A stretch of 64,000 bases of DNA. Origin: Xylocopa sonorina (lineage: Eukaryota > Arthropoda > Insecta > Hymenoptera > Apidae). The translations under genes were made by a program, and so were the position numbers. The stretch covers positions 248,001-312,000 of the forward strand of contig NW_027490391.1 in assembly GCF_050948175.1 (NCBI RefSeq), written 5' to 3'. Positions 42,304 to 53,100 of this stretch are shown in pieces. The notes beneath the pieces are model-generated. The model was not told the DNA's origin. It did not search any database and was given only the letters and a program-made list of their open reading frames with translations. Each line of letters opens with the position of its first letter. Positions within the stretch are counted from its first letter, which is position 1.

Positions 42304-45300
42304 ACATAACCGGAAAAACTAGCACGCCAAACGTAATTTTAAAATCCGATCTTCTAATTTCACCAACTCGCTTCATGGTGGACACTGGGGCGGAAATAAA
42401 TATTATAAAACGTTCGGCTCTAAAAGCATCCGCGCGAATCGATAAGTCCGAGATCGTCATAATAACAGGGGTAACCGATGGCAAAACCGCAACCTTAGGG
42501 ACGGTGAATCTTGTCATTTTCGGTCGCGTCGTTCCTTTTAATGTGGTCGAGGATGATTTTCCCCTTAAACCAAGCGGGATCCTCGGCTCCGGGTTCTGTA
42601 TGGACGCAGAAATCTCTTTTCCAAATAAAATAATCAAATGGAATGGTAAGAGAATTCCTTTCGAAGACGATATCGAAGCACTCGAGGAACCGTCACCGGA
42701 CTCGAAAATAAAGCCTCTCCTATCGCCGAAACGTAAACAAGCGCCGCGCACGGAATCTATTCCCCCTCCGCCGCCGCGCCCGCCGCGTAAATCATCGCCT
42801 CCGCTGAAACGCGATGCAGCAACGAAATCGAAGCTTCGAACGCAAGACAAAGCAGCTTCTCCGAAGTCAGGAGACCGTATCTCCATTCCGCCGAGATCAA
42901 ATATCGGTATCAAGGTCCGCGTAGTTAATTCGAACCTCGCGGAAGGTATAATTCCTCGTATCGATCTTGCGCCGGGTATATTTTTCGGAAACGCTCTCGT
43001 CAGAGTAATTCGGGGCAAAGCGGTAACTCGAATAATTAATTCATCCGACCGCGCCGTCGAAATCGCGTTACCAGAGATCATACTCGAGCCCGCGCAAATC
43101 ATGACTCCCCTCCACGAGGAGGATAGTCCGTCGCTCTATCCGGTTTTTTCTAAATCTACTAAATCTAACGTATCCGCCGTACCGATCGGCTCATCCCAAA
43201 AAGGGAAAACTTCTATTTCTTTCTCGAGTCAGACACCATACTCGACAATCGAAACTCCTCCTTCGCGTTGCAAAATCGCGAATGTTCAACAGATCTCTTA
43301 TGCTCAGGCGGTTAAAAATAATGTACAACAGGCGCCGTTAAAACAAACATCGAAATCCGCCAATCCTTCGAAATCTCGACTAGATCGAATTCTTAGTCTC
43401 CTCCGTCTCGACCACCTCAACGCAGAGGAAAGAGAGCACGTCGTCCGTCTCGTTCAAAGCACGCAGGAGCTTTTTCACATTGAGGGGGATAAATTAGGGC
43501 ATACGTCAGCAACCACGCACAAGATTCCAACCGTCGACGACCGCCCCGTCAATGTGAAACAATACCGTTTCCCACCAGCTCATAAGGAGGAGATTCGACG
43601 ACAAGTCGACAAATTTTTACAAAATGGTGTCATCTCTCCGTCAAAATCACCATATAATTCGCCATTGTGGGTTGTCCCAAAGAAACCGGACTCCTTGGGC
43701 AACAAGCAATGGCGCGTCGTCATCGACTACCGCGCACTCAATGAGAAATCTGTCGCCGATGCCTATCCCCTCCCTTGCATTACCGAGATACTTGATCAGC
43801 TCGGGAGCGCGAAGTATTTTAGTACATTCGATCTCGCGAGCGGATTTCACCAGATCCCAATGGAGCCCGCCGATGCTCCCAAAACCGCTTTTTCGACGCC
43901 TCACGGGCATTATGAATTTAAAAGAATGCCATTCGGATTAAAAAATGCGCCAGCGACGTTCCAACGACTTATGGACAATGTCCTGTCCGGTCTCCAGGGG
44001 AACGAAATTTTCGTCTATTTGGACGACATTGTTATCTACGCTAGCTCTCTTCAAGAACATCGACTTAAATTCGATAAATTAACTCAACGGCTCAAAGAAG
44101 CTAATTTAGTATTGCAGCCGGATAAGTGCGAATTCTTGAGGAGAGAAGTAAGCTATTTGGGTCATATTATCAGTGAGCACGGTGTAAAACCTGACCCTGC
44201 GAAAATTAGCGCCGTCAAAAATTTTCCGCGCCCGCGCAACGCGAAACAGATCAAACAATTCCTCGGGCTCGCGGGATACTACAGGCGGTTCATCGCAAAT
44301 TTTTCTAATATTGCTAAGCCACTTACAAATTTGTTAAAAAAAGACGCGCCCTTTGTATGGCGTAACGAGCAAGAGAATTCATTCGTCAAACTCCGAGATT
44401 GCCTATGCGAAGCGCCTATCTTGCAGTACCCCAACTTCAAACAACCATTCGTGATAACGACCGACGCGTCCGCCGAAGCTATTGGTGCTATCTTGAGTCA
44501 AGGACCAATAGGCCGCGACTTGCCAATCGCGTACACGTCGCGACTGTTAAACGCTGCGGAGAAAAACTACTCCACGATCGAGAAGGAGTGTCTGGCGATT
44601 GTCTACGCCGTCCATTACTTTCGTCCATACATATACGGCAATCAATTCAAACTCGTTACCGACCATCGACCGTTAGTGTGGATGAATTCGGTCAAGGACC
44701 CGTCAAGTAGACTCGTACGGTGGAGGCTTAAGTTAGCGGAATTTGACTACGAGATGGTCTATAAAAGTGGAAAAACGAACCTTAATGCGGACGCATTGTC
44801 GCGGAATCCCGCTCAAATTTTTCCGCTCTCGTATTCAGAAAACTCGGAGGACGACATCTTCGATGTGCCTCCGGAAACCCGTAAAAAGTATACCACACTA
44901 GCGCCTCCTCCTACTCCGGTAACATCAGAACCTGAATTACCGACTCCAGGCACGTCCTTCCGTACCAACACAGCACCACCTCCGCAAGTCGCCAGCGACA
45001 GCACCGACTTCTATACTCCTGCTCCAAATGAATTTTTCCGACGCGAACCTCTATTTAATTTCAGCCGTGACGCATTATCAACGCGACGAGACAATGTAGT
45101 TGTCTTCGTCACGCAATCTGGGCACCCCTATGACACGGGCGCCAAAGATCTAGCGAACGCTGAAAAATTCCTTCCAAACAAAAATCACGTTCTTACCAAA
45201 GCCAAAGTCATACAAATCGGAAACGAATTCCAAATCCAGCTTCCAATCATCGAACATTCCACCAGATCAATCAATTTCCAGACCGTAATAGAAACATTCA

Positions 45301-47102
45301 GATCCTTGTGCGACGTTGTAAACGAATTACAATTACAAACATTTAGTATCGCACAAACCTATCTAGACTCCGTATCCTGGTCCCGAATCCAGAAAATCCT
45401 TCAGGACCTGTTTTATGAAACAACTGTCCAGATTACGGTCTGCCAGGGCCTCATTAAAACCCCTTCGGTCGAAGAGCGACTGAAAATAATAAGAGAAAAC
45501 CACGACTCCCCTGTGGGAGGTCACAAAGGGGTTAATAAAACTTATTCTCGCATCAGACAACAATACTTTTGGCCAAACATGAAAACACAAATACAAGAAT
45601 ATATTGGCAAATGTAAAAGTTGTCAGACAGAGAAACTGGTCCGGGTAAAGACCAGACAGCCTCTCACTTTAACCGACACCCCTGGCAGGGCATTCGATAA
45701 GATTTCAATGGACGTAATGGGTCCTCTTCCCGAAACTTCCGACGGTTATACAAGTATCCTCACGATCCAAGATCTCCTCACTAAATACTCAGTCGCAGTT
45801 CCTCTCAAAACCACCACCGCAGTAGACATTGCCGAAGCTTTAATAAAAGAATTCATTTGTAAATTCGGATGCCCGAAAGGCATACTCACGGACCAAGGTT
45901 CGAACTTTATAAACAGCTTGATTAAAGCCATAGCAATCAAATTCCGTATTAAGCAATACAAGTCCACTGCGTTCCATCCACAGACAAACGGGTCCGTTGA
46001 ACGATCTCACCACGTCCTGGCCGAATATCTGAAGCATTACATAGAGTCGAGTAACGATTGGGTGAATTGGTTACCGTATGCAATGTTTTCATACAACACC
46101 AGTGTGCACGAGGGTACATTATACACCCCACACGAACTAGTGTTCGGCAGGATAGCTAGGACGCCGTCAGCCACTCCTTTTCAGGACAGCTCTGATAACG
46201 AAACTTATAGCGACTATCTTATACAACTTCAGGAGAAAATCTCGAAATCTCAGGATTTGGCTAAAGCCAATCTAGACAATGCGAAACGACGTTCTAAATA
46301 TTATTATGACCGAAATCTCAATGTCCAAAACTTCGAGGTAGGCCAATGGGTCTATCTTTTAAAAGAGCCGAACAAACATAAGTTCCAGGCACAGTATTCT
46401 GGACCGTACCGTATCCTCGAAATTTTGGGCAATTGTAATGTTAAGCTGAATGTAAAAGGGCGCCATAAAATTGTTCATACGAACAAAATCAAAATTTGTA
46501 AACGAATGCATAGTATGCAGAGTGTGGATGCTAGTGAAAGAAAAGTGCGAAAAACTGAAAATGAAGTCAGTGAGAGCAGTGACATTCAAACGAACGCTGA
46601 AAGTGAAAGCGACGAAAGTGCCTGCAATCCGAAGGAAGCCCGCAGTCACGGTCCAATCTCCAAACGTTATCGCCAGGATCAACCAGGCGAAAAACCTCAG
46701 ATTCCGCAGCATCCAGCCGACAGGACCAAGAGAAGGATCCAGCATCCCAAAATCTACCCAACAGACAAGAGATCTCGGCATGGCCGAGATTCTTTTTCCA
46801 AGGGGGGTGGTGTAACGTCAGGCGTACCGCCTGCCACCCTCCGGCGCCCACCTCATCATCCCCAGCATCCGTATCCGGAGCCCCTGCACACGGGCCACCC
46901 GCCGACTCGCCGTCCCTACAGAAGGAGACAAAGGTACGAGAGGGAAGAGGGATGCAGCATGCCGCGCCCACGCGCGATCTCCACACACGAGGGGGAGGAC
47001 TTCACCCCGTATTACGAGGGCGGGGAGCTCTCCGACACATACTGGGTCGAATCCCCAGCGATCACGAAGCCCTATACGTACTTCTCGTACATGTGGGATT
47101 AG
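42195..47102 (+). CDS. pol: Pol polyprotein, element 3; ends inside 3' LTR
   Basis: An intact frame with the same domain order and motifs as in element 1. Protease D-T-G-A lies just after the first Met (42375). RT has YLDD at residues 548-551, RNase H has TDAS, and integrase has the HX6HX29CX2C zinc site and D1113, D1173, E1209. A GPY/F module follows and the U3-encoded tail ends SYMWD. A few conservative replacements relative to element 1 (for example Glu to Asp in the SPESK motif, Glu to Lys in QHPEIYP, Glu to Gly in the tail). Because the tail lies in the LTR, it is duplicated in both LTRs and in every solo LTR. Confidence 0.95.
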   Translation, partial: RQWPPHPPRDRWRGRAPSPSSRREQLQRGNRRNAAINITGKTSTPNVILKSDLLISPTRFMVDTGAEINIIKRSALKASARIDKSEIVIITGVTDGKTATLGTVNLVIFGRVVPFNVVEDDFPLKPSGILGSGFCMDAEISFPNKIIKWNGKRIPFEDDIEALEEPSPDSKIKPLLSPKRKQAPRTESIPPPPPRPPRKSSPPLKRDAATKSKLRTQDKAASPKSGDRISIPPRSNIGIKVRVVNSNLAEGIIPRIDLAPGIFFGNALVRVIRGKAVTRIINSSDRAVEIALPEIILEPAQIMTPLHEEDSPSLYPVFSKSTKSNVSAVPIGSSQKGKTSISFSSQTPYSTIETPPSRCKIANVQQISYAQAVKNNVQQAPLKQTSKSANPSKSRLDRILSLLRLDHLNAEEREHVVRLVQSTQELFHIEGDKLGHTSATTHKIPTVDDRPVNVKQYRFPPAHKEEIRRQVDKFLQNGVISPSKSPYNSPLWVVPKKPDSLGNKQWRVVIDYRALNEKSVADAYPLPCITEILDQLGSAKYFSTFDLASGFHQIPMEPADAPKTAFSTPHGHYEFKRMPFGLKNAPATFQRLMDNVLSGLQGNEIFVYLDDIVIYASSLQEHRLKFDKLTQRLKEANLVLQPDKCEFLRREVSYLGHIISEHGVKPDPAKISAVKNFPRPRNAKQIKQFLGLAGYYRRFIANFSNIAKPLTNLLKKDAPFVWRNEQENSFVKLRDCLCEAPILQYPNFKQPFVITTDASAEAIGAILSQGPIGRDLPIAYTSRLLNAAEKNYSTIEKECLAIVYAVHYFRPYIYGNQFKLVTDHRPLVWMNSVKDPSSRLVRWRLKLAEFDYEMVYKSGKTNLNADALSRNPAQIFPLSYSENSEDDIFDVPPETRKKYTTLAPPPTPVTSEPELPTPGTSFRTNTAPPPQVASDSTDFYTPAPNEFFRREPLFNFSRDALSTRRDNVVVFVTQSGHPYDTGAKDLANAEKFLPNKNHVLTKAKVIQIGNEFQIQLPIIEHSTRSINFQTVIETFRSLCDVVNELQLQTFSIAQTYLDSVSWSRIQKILQDLFYETTVQITVCQGLIKTPSVEERLKIIRENHDSPVGGHKGVNKTYSRIRQQYFWPNMKTQIQEYIGKCKSCQTEKLVRVKTRQPLTLTDTPGRAFDKISMDVMGPLPETSDGYTSILTIQDLLTKYSVAVPLKTTTAVDIAEALIKEFICKFGCPKGILTDQGSNFINSLIKAIAIKFRIKQYKSTAFHPQTNGSVERSHHVLAEYLKHYIESSNDWVNWLPYAMFSYNTSVHEGTLYTPHELVFGRIARTPSATPFQDSSDNETYSDYLIQLQEKISKSQDLAKANLDNAKRRSKYYYDRNLNVQNFEVGQWVYLLKEPNKHKFQAQYSGPYRILEILGNCNVKLNVKGRHKIVHTNKIKICKRMHSMQSVDASERKVRKTENEVSESSDIQTNAESESDESACNPKEARSHGPISKRYRQDQPGEKPQIPQHPADRTKRRIQHPKIYPTDKRSRHGRDSFSKGGGVTSGVPPATLRRPPHHPQHPYPEPLHTGHPPTRRPYRRRQRYEREEGCSMPRPRAISTHEGEDFTPYYEGGELSDTYWVESPAITKPYTYFSYMWD
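46772..46790 (+). other. Hairpin upstream of the polypurine tract, element 3
   Basis: ATCTCGGC-ATG-GCCGAGAT, unchanged in this more diverged copy. Confidence 0.5.
46800..46810 (+). other. Polypurine tract, element 3
   Basis: AAGGGGGGTGG immediately before the 3' LTR. Confidence 0.85.
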
Positions 47103-48398
47103 AATAAGCACACTACTCATATATGTACATACACACCAACACACACCTAGATTTAAGTAAATATATGTATATATTTTATTCATGCACGGTTATGTTCCGT
47201 GCACTCGCGCGCACACTCGACGCTCGCGGCTCACGCTTAACGCGGGCCGCGCCCCACTCCGAACGGCCGCCCCACCACGAGGGCCGAGCGGCCGCCCTAC
47301 TCCGACCGTCCGCCCCACCGCGAGGGCCCAGCGACTCGCGCGCCGCGCGACCCGAGGAGGTCGCGGACGCGAGATCCGAGAGTCAGTTCCAAACTCATCT
47401 CCGAACTGGAGAGTTCGTATCTCATCTCCGAACCGAGGAGTTCTAATCCAGCATCCGAACGATGCACCTCCGATCCGAGCAATAGGCTCATTCGCAACGA
47501 GCAATTAGCTCTAATGCATTCGTCTCTATCCATACTCCCATAGCGGAGTCCATTCGATACTTTATACTATTTCTAATTCTCATTGTAATCGCTAGTCAGT
47601 AACTTAGAATTTAGTCAAGTGTATCTAGTATAGTGAAATCATAGAATATAGTTTATTTTTACCAGATTCAAAGTATCTTTATTCGAGTTCAAATACAATT
47701 CCTTAATTCTAATCCACGGGTACGCTCGCGATTATTCTAATTCTATATCTCATCTACGATAGTCTTGAGGCTCGACGACTAGAGCGAACCAGCGCTTAGT
47801 TGCTCCATCCTCACTTCTACCGTGTACAGAATATCTTGCGCCCAGGTCGATCCCGGTAAGCTAGAGCGAACCAACGCTTAGCCGTGCCGTATTCAACCGA
47901 AGTTCAAGTATTCTCGATGAGCCTTGCACCTCCGACAAAGCGTACACGACGCGCGGGGAGGAGAGAGTTCATTCGTCGTCTCGCTCGGGAATACGTGGGT
48001 GATGCACCAGAATATTCAATTTCCTACGTTCGAGTCCTGGTTCCTGTGAAGGAGGTTTCCTTCGCCGCACGACCCGTACGAGTCGCCAATCGTCAGGGCC
48101 AAACGCCGATACCTGCCAGCCGGAGTCAACCCGCCTGGACGCTTATTCCCGTAGACGTACCTCCGTTCCAGCCGTACGCCGCCGCCATCCCGGTTGCGGA
48201 TCCAAGGCGTTCCAGGTACCTGGAAAGAGAAATCAGACAGCGGAATCAAGCCTTCGCAAGGTAAGTTTAGTGTTAGTTACCGTTTTATCGAGTCCGAAAC
48301 GCCAACGAACCCGGTCCGGACGCAATTCGCGTTATTTTCGGGAACGGTTACGACTTTGTGCCACCGTTGCGAGCGCAACCGCACCTCGGGACGTGACA
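46811..48398 (+). repeat. 3' LTR of element 3
   Basis: A 1,588-bp LTR of the long subtype with the 81-bp segment. The right flank begins CAAGGAAATAG, that is, at the exact centre of the monomer palindrome TTCCTTG|CAAGGAA. The flank does not match the left side of the element. Confidence 0.95.
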
Positions 48399-49660
48399 CA
48401 AGGAAATAGCGTTTGCAGATGTCTACCTATCGTAGCAATAGAGATCTAGTGCTTCTTAAAACGCGATATCGCAACACATTTCTATGTTTCATGGTAAGAT
48501 ATAATATGATTTGCGAAGTGTCATGTATTCCTCGTCTACACTTCAAATGAATGTAAATGCGACACTTCCTTGCAACGAAATAGCGTTTGCAGATGTCTAC
48601 GTATCGTAGCAATATAGTTCTAATGCCTCTTAAAACGCGATATCGCATCTCATTCCTATGTTTCATGGTAAGATATAATATGATTTGCGAAGTGTTATGT
48701 ATTCCTCGTCTACACTTCAAATGAATGTAAATGCGACACTTCTTTGCTAGGAAATAGCGTTTGCAGATGACTACGTATCGAAGCAATAGAGTTCAAATGC
48801 TTCTTAAAACGAGATATTGCATCTCATATCTATATTTCATGATAAGATATAATATTCTTTGCGAAGTGTTATGTATTCCTCGACTACACTTCAAATGAAT
48901 GTAAATGCGACACTTCCTTGCAAGGAAATAGCGTTTGCAGATGTCTACGTATCGTAGCAATAGAGTTCTTATGATTCTTAAAAGGCGATATTGCATCTCA
49001 TTTCTATGTTTCATGGTAAGATATAATATGATTTGCGAAGTGTTATGTATTCCTGGTCTACACTTCAAATGAATGTGAATGCGACACTTCCTTGCTAGGA
49101 AATAGCGTTTGCAAATGTCTACCTATCATAGCGATAGTGTTCTAATGCTACTTAAAACGCGATATCGCATCTCATTTCTATGTTTCATGGTAAGATATAA
49201 TATGATTTGCGAAGTGTTATGTATTCCTCGACTACACTTCAAATGAATGTAAATGTGACATTTCCTTGCAAGGAAATAGCGTTTGCAGATGTCTACCTAT
49301 CGTAGCAATAGAGATCTAGTGCTTCTTAAAACGCGATATCGCAACTCATTTCTTTGTTTCATGGTAAGCTATAATATGATTTGCGAAGTGTCATGTATTC
49401 CTCGTCTACACTTCAAATGAATGTAAATGCGACACTTCCTTGCAACGAAATAGCGTTTGCAGATGTCTACGTATCGTAGCAATATAGTTCTAATGCCTCT
49501 TAAAACGCGATATCGCATCTCATTCCTATGTTTCATGGTAAGATATAATATGACTTGCGAAGTGTTATGTATTCCTCGTCTACACTTCAAATGAATGTAA
49601 ATGCGACACTTCTTTGCTAGGAAATAGCGTTTGCAGATGACTACGTATCGAAGCAATAGA
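48399..49660. repeat. 870-bp (5-mer) higher-order repeat next to element 3
   Basis: The segment with GAGATCTAGTGC at about 48442 recurs at about 49312, an offset of 870 bp (five monomers), with shared variants such as CTTGCAACGAAATAG and CAGATGACTACG. The first copy starts at the LTR boundary of element 3. Confidence 0.8.
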
Positions 49661-50132
49661 GTTCAAAAGCTTCTTAAAACGCGATATCGCATCTCATTTC
49701 TATGTTTCATGGTAAGATATGATATGATTTGCGAAGTATCATGTATTCCTCGTCTACACTTCAAATGAATGTAAATGCGACACTTCCTTGCAACGAAATA
49801 GCGTTTGCAGATGTCTACGTATCGTAGCAATAGAGTTCTTATGATTCTTAAAACGCGATATCGCATCTCATTCCTATGTTTCATGGTAAGACATAATATG
49901 ATTTGCGAAGTGTCATGTATTCCTCGTCTACACTTCAAATGAATGTAAATGCGACACTTCCTTGCTAGGAAATAGCGTCTGCAGATGTCTAGGTATCGTA
50001 GCAATAGAGTTCTAATGCATCCTAAAACGCGATATCGCATCTCATTTCTATGTTTCATGGTAAGATAAAATATGATTTGGGAAGTGTTATGTATTCCTCG
50101 CCCACACTTCAAATGAATGTAAATGCGACACT

Positions 50133-53100
50133 TCTATCCTAGGAAATAGCGTTTGCAAATGTCTACCTATCGTAGCAATAGTGTTCTAATGCTTCTTAAA
50201 ACGCGATACCGCATCTCATTTCTATGTTTCATGGTAAGATATAATATGATTTGCGAAGTATCATGTATTCCTCGTCTACACTTCAAGTGAATGTAAATGC
50301 GACACTTACTTGCTAGGAAATAGCGTCTGCAGATGTCTAGGTATCGTAGCAGTAGAGTTCTAATGCATCTTAAAACGCGATATCGCATCTCATTTCTATG
50401 TTTCATGATAAGATATAATATTCATTGCGAAGTGTTATGCATTCCGCGTCTACGATTCAAATGAATGTAAATGCGACACTTCCTTGCAAGGAAATAGCGT
50501 TTGCAGATGTCTACGTATCGTAGCAATAGAGTTCTTATGATTCTTAAAAGGCGATATTGCATCTCATTTCTATGTTTCATGGTAAAATACAATATGATTT
50601 GCGAAGTGTTATGTATTCCTCGTCTACACTTCAAATGAATGTGAATGCGACACTTCCTCGCTAGGAAATAGAGTTTGCAGATGTCTACGTATCGTAGCAA
50701 TAGAGTTCTAATGCTTCTTAAAGCGCGATATTGCATCTCATTTCTATGTTTCATGGTAAGATATAATATGATTTGCGAAGTATCATGTATTCCTCGTCTA
50801 CACATCAAATGAATGTAAATGCGACACTTCCTTGCTAGGAAATAGCGATTGCAGATGTCTACGTATCGTAGCAATAGAGTTCATATGATTCTTAAAACGC
50901 GATATCGCATCTCATTTCTATGTTTCATGGTAAGATATAACATGATTTGCGAAGTGTTATGTATTCCTCGTCTACACTTCAAATGAATGTAAATCCGACA
51001 CTTCCTTGCTAGGAAATAGCGATTGCAGATGTCTACGTATCGTAGCAATAGAGTTCATATGATTCTTAAAACGCGATATCGCATCTCATTTCTATGTTTC
51101 ATGGTAAGATATAACATGATTTGCGAAGTGTTATGTATTCCTCGTCCACACTTCAAATGAACGTAAATGCGACCCTTCCTTGCTAGGAAATAGCGTCTGC
51201 AGATGTCTAGGTATCGTAGCAATAGAGTTCTTATGATTCTTAAATCGCGATATCGCATCTCATTTCTATGTTTCATGGCAAGATATAACATGATTTGCGA
51301 AGTGTTATGTATTCCACGTCTACACTTCAAATGAATGTAAATGCGACACTTCCTTGCAAGGAAATAGCGTTTGCAGATGTCTACGTATCGAAGCAATAGA
51401 GTTCAAATGCTTCTTAAAACGAGATATTGCATCTCATATCTATATTTCATGAGATATATTATTCATTGCGAAGTATTATGCATTCCTCGTCTACGATTCA
51501 AATGAATGTAAATGCGACACTTCCTTGCTAGGAAATAGCGTCTGCAGATGTCTAGGTATCGTAGCAATAGGGTTCTAATGCTTCTTAAAACGCGATATCG
51601 CATCTCATTTCTATGTTTCATGGTAAGATATAATCTGATTTGCGAAGTATCATGTATTCCTCGCCTACACTTCAAATGAATGTAAATGAGACACTTCCTT
51701 GCTAGGAAATAGCAATTGCAGATGTCTACGTATCGTAGCAATAGAGTTCATATGATTCTTAAAACGCGATATCGCATCTCCTTTCTATGTTTCATGGTAA
51801 GATATAACATGATTTGCGAAGTGTTATGTATTCCTCGTCTACACTTCAAATGAATGTAAATGCGACCCTTCCTTGCTGGGAAATAGCGTCTGCAGATGTC
51901 TAGGTATCGTAGCAATATTGTTCTAATGCTTCTTAAAACTCGATATCGCATCTCATTTCTCTGTTTCATGGTAAGATGTAACATGATTTGCGAAGTGTTA
52001 TGTATTCCTCGTCTACACTTCAAATGAATGTGAATGCGACACTTCCTCGCTAGGAAATAGCGTTTGCAAATGTCTACCTATCGTAGCAATAGTGTTCTAA
52101 TGCTTCTTAAAACGCGATATCGCATCTCATTTCTATGTTTCATGGTAAGATAAAATATGATTTGGGAAGTGTTATGTATTCCTCGCCCACACTTCAAATG
52201 AATGTAAATGCGACACTTCTATCCTAGGAAATAGCGTTTGCAAATGTCTACCTATCGTAGCAATAGTGTTCTAATGCTTCTTAAAACGCGATACCGCATC
52301 TCATTTCTATGTTTCATGGTAAGATATAATATGATTTGCGAAGTATCATGTATTCCTCGTCTACACTTCAAGTGAATGTAAATGCGACACTTGCTTGCTA
52401 GGAAATAGCGTCTGCAGATGTCTAGGTATCGTAGCAGTAGAGTTCTAATGCATCTTAAAACGCGATATCGCATCTCATTTCTATGTTTCATGATAAGATA
52501 TAATATTCATTGCGAAGTGTTATGCATTCCGCGTCTACGATTCAAATGAATGTAAATGCGACACTTCCTTGCAAGGAAATAGCGTTTGCAGATGTCTACG
52601 TATCGTAGCAATAGAGTTCTTATGATTCTTAAAAGGCGATATTGCATCTCATTTCTATGTTTCATGGTAAAATACAATATGATTTGCGAAGTGTTATGTA
52701 TTCCTCGTCTACACTTCAAATGAATGTGAATGCGACACTTCCTCGCTAGGAAATAGAGTTTGCAGATGTCTACGTATCGTAGCAATAGAGTTCTAATGCT
52801 TCTTAAAGCGCGATATTGCATCTCATTTCTATGTTTCATGGTAAGATATAATATGATTTGCGAAGTATCATGTATTCCTCGTCTACACATCAAATGAATG
52901 TAAATGCGACACTTCCTTGCTAGGAAATAGCGATTGCAGATGTCTACGTATCGTAGCAATAGAGTTCATATGATTCTTAAAACGCGATATCGCATCTCAT
53001 TTCTATGTTTCATGGTAAGATATAACATGATTTGCGAAGTGTTATGTATTCCTCGTCTACACTTCAAATGAATGTAAATCCGACACTTCCTTGCTAGGAA

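Larger units (their letters stand above)
39314..48398 (+). mobile_element. Full-length Ty3/Gypsy retrotransposon, element 3 (intact, no target duplication)
   Basis: A 9,085-bp element with two 1,588-bp LTRs and a 5,909-bp interior. Gag and pol are fully open. The LTRs differ at about six positions by eye, the most of the three pairs. The flanks do not match (left ATAT, right CAAG). The left flank belongs to the central satellite type. The right flank belongs to the right-hand type (copy at 49269), so the element sits exactly where the array changes character. Its 5' LTR shares derived variants with solo LTR C in its second half. Simple insertion does not explain this; recombination through the 5' LTR would. 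Confidence 0.95.

Noticed and set aside
7691..48398. Insertion and breakpoint preference for monomer dyads
   Set aside because: Element 1 and some junctions of solo A and element 3 fall in or at dyads, but dyads cover about a fifth of the monomer and the number of junctions is too small to exceed chance.
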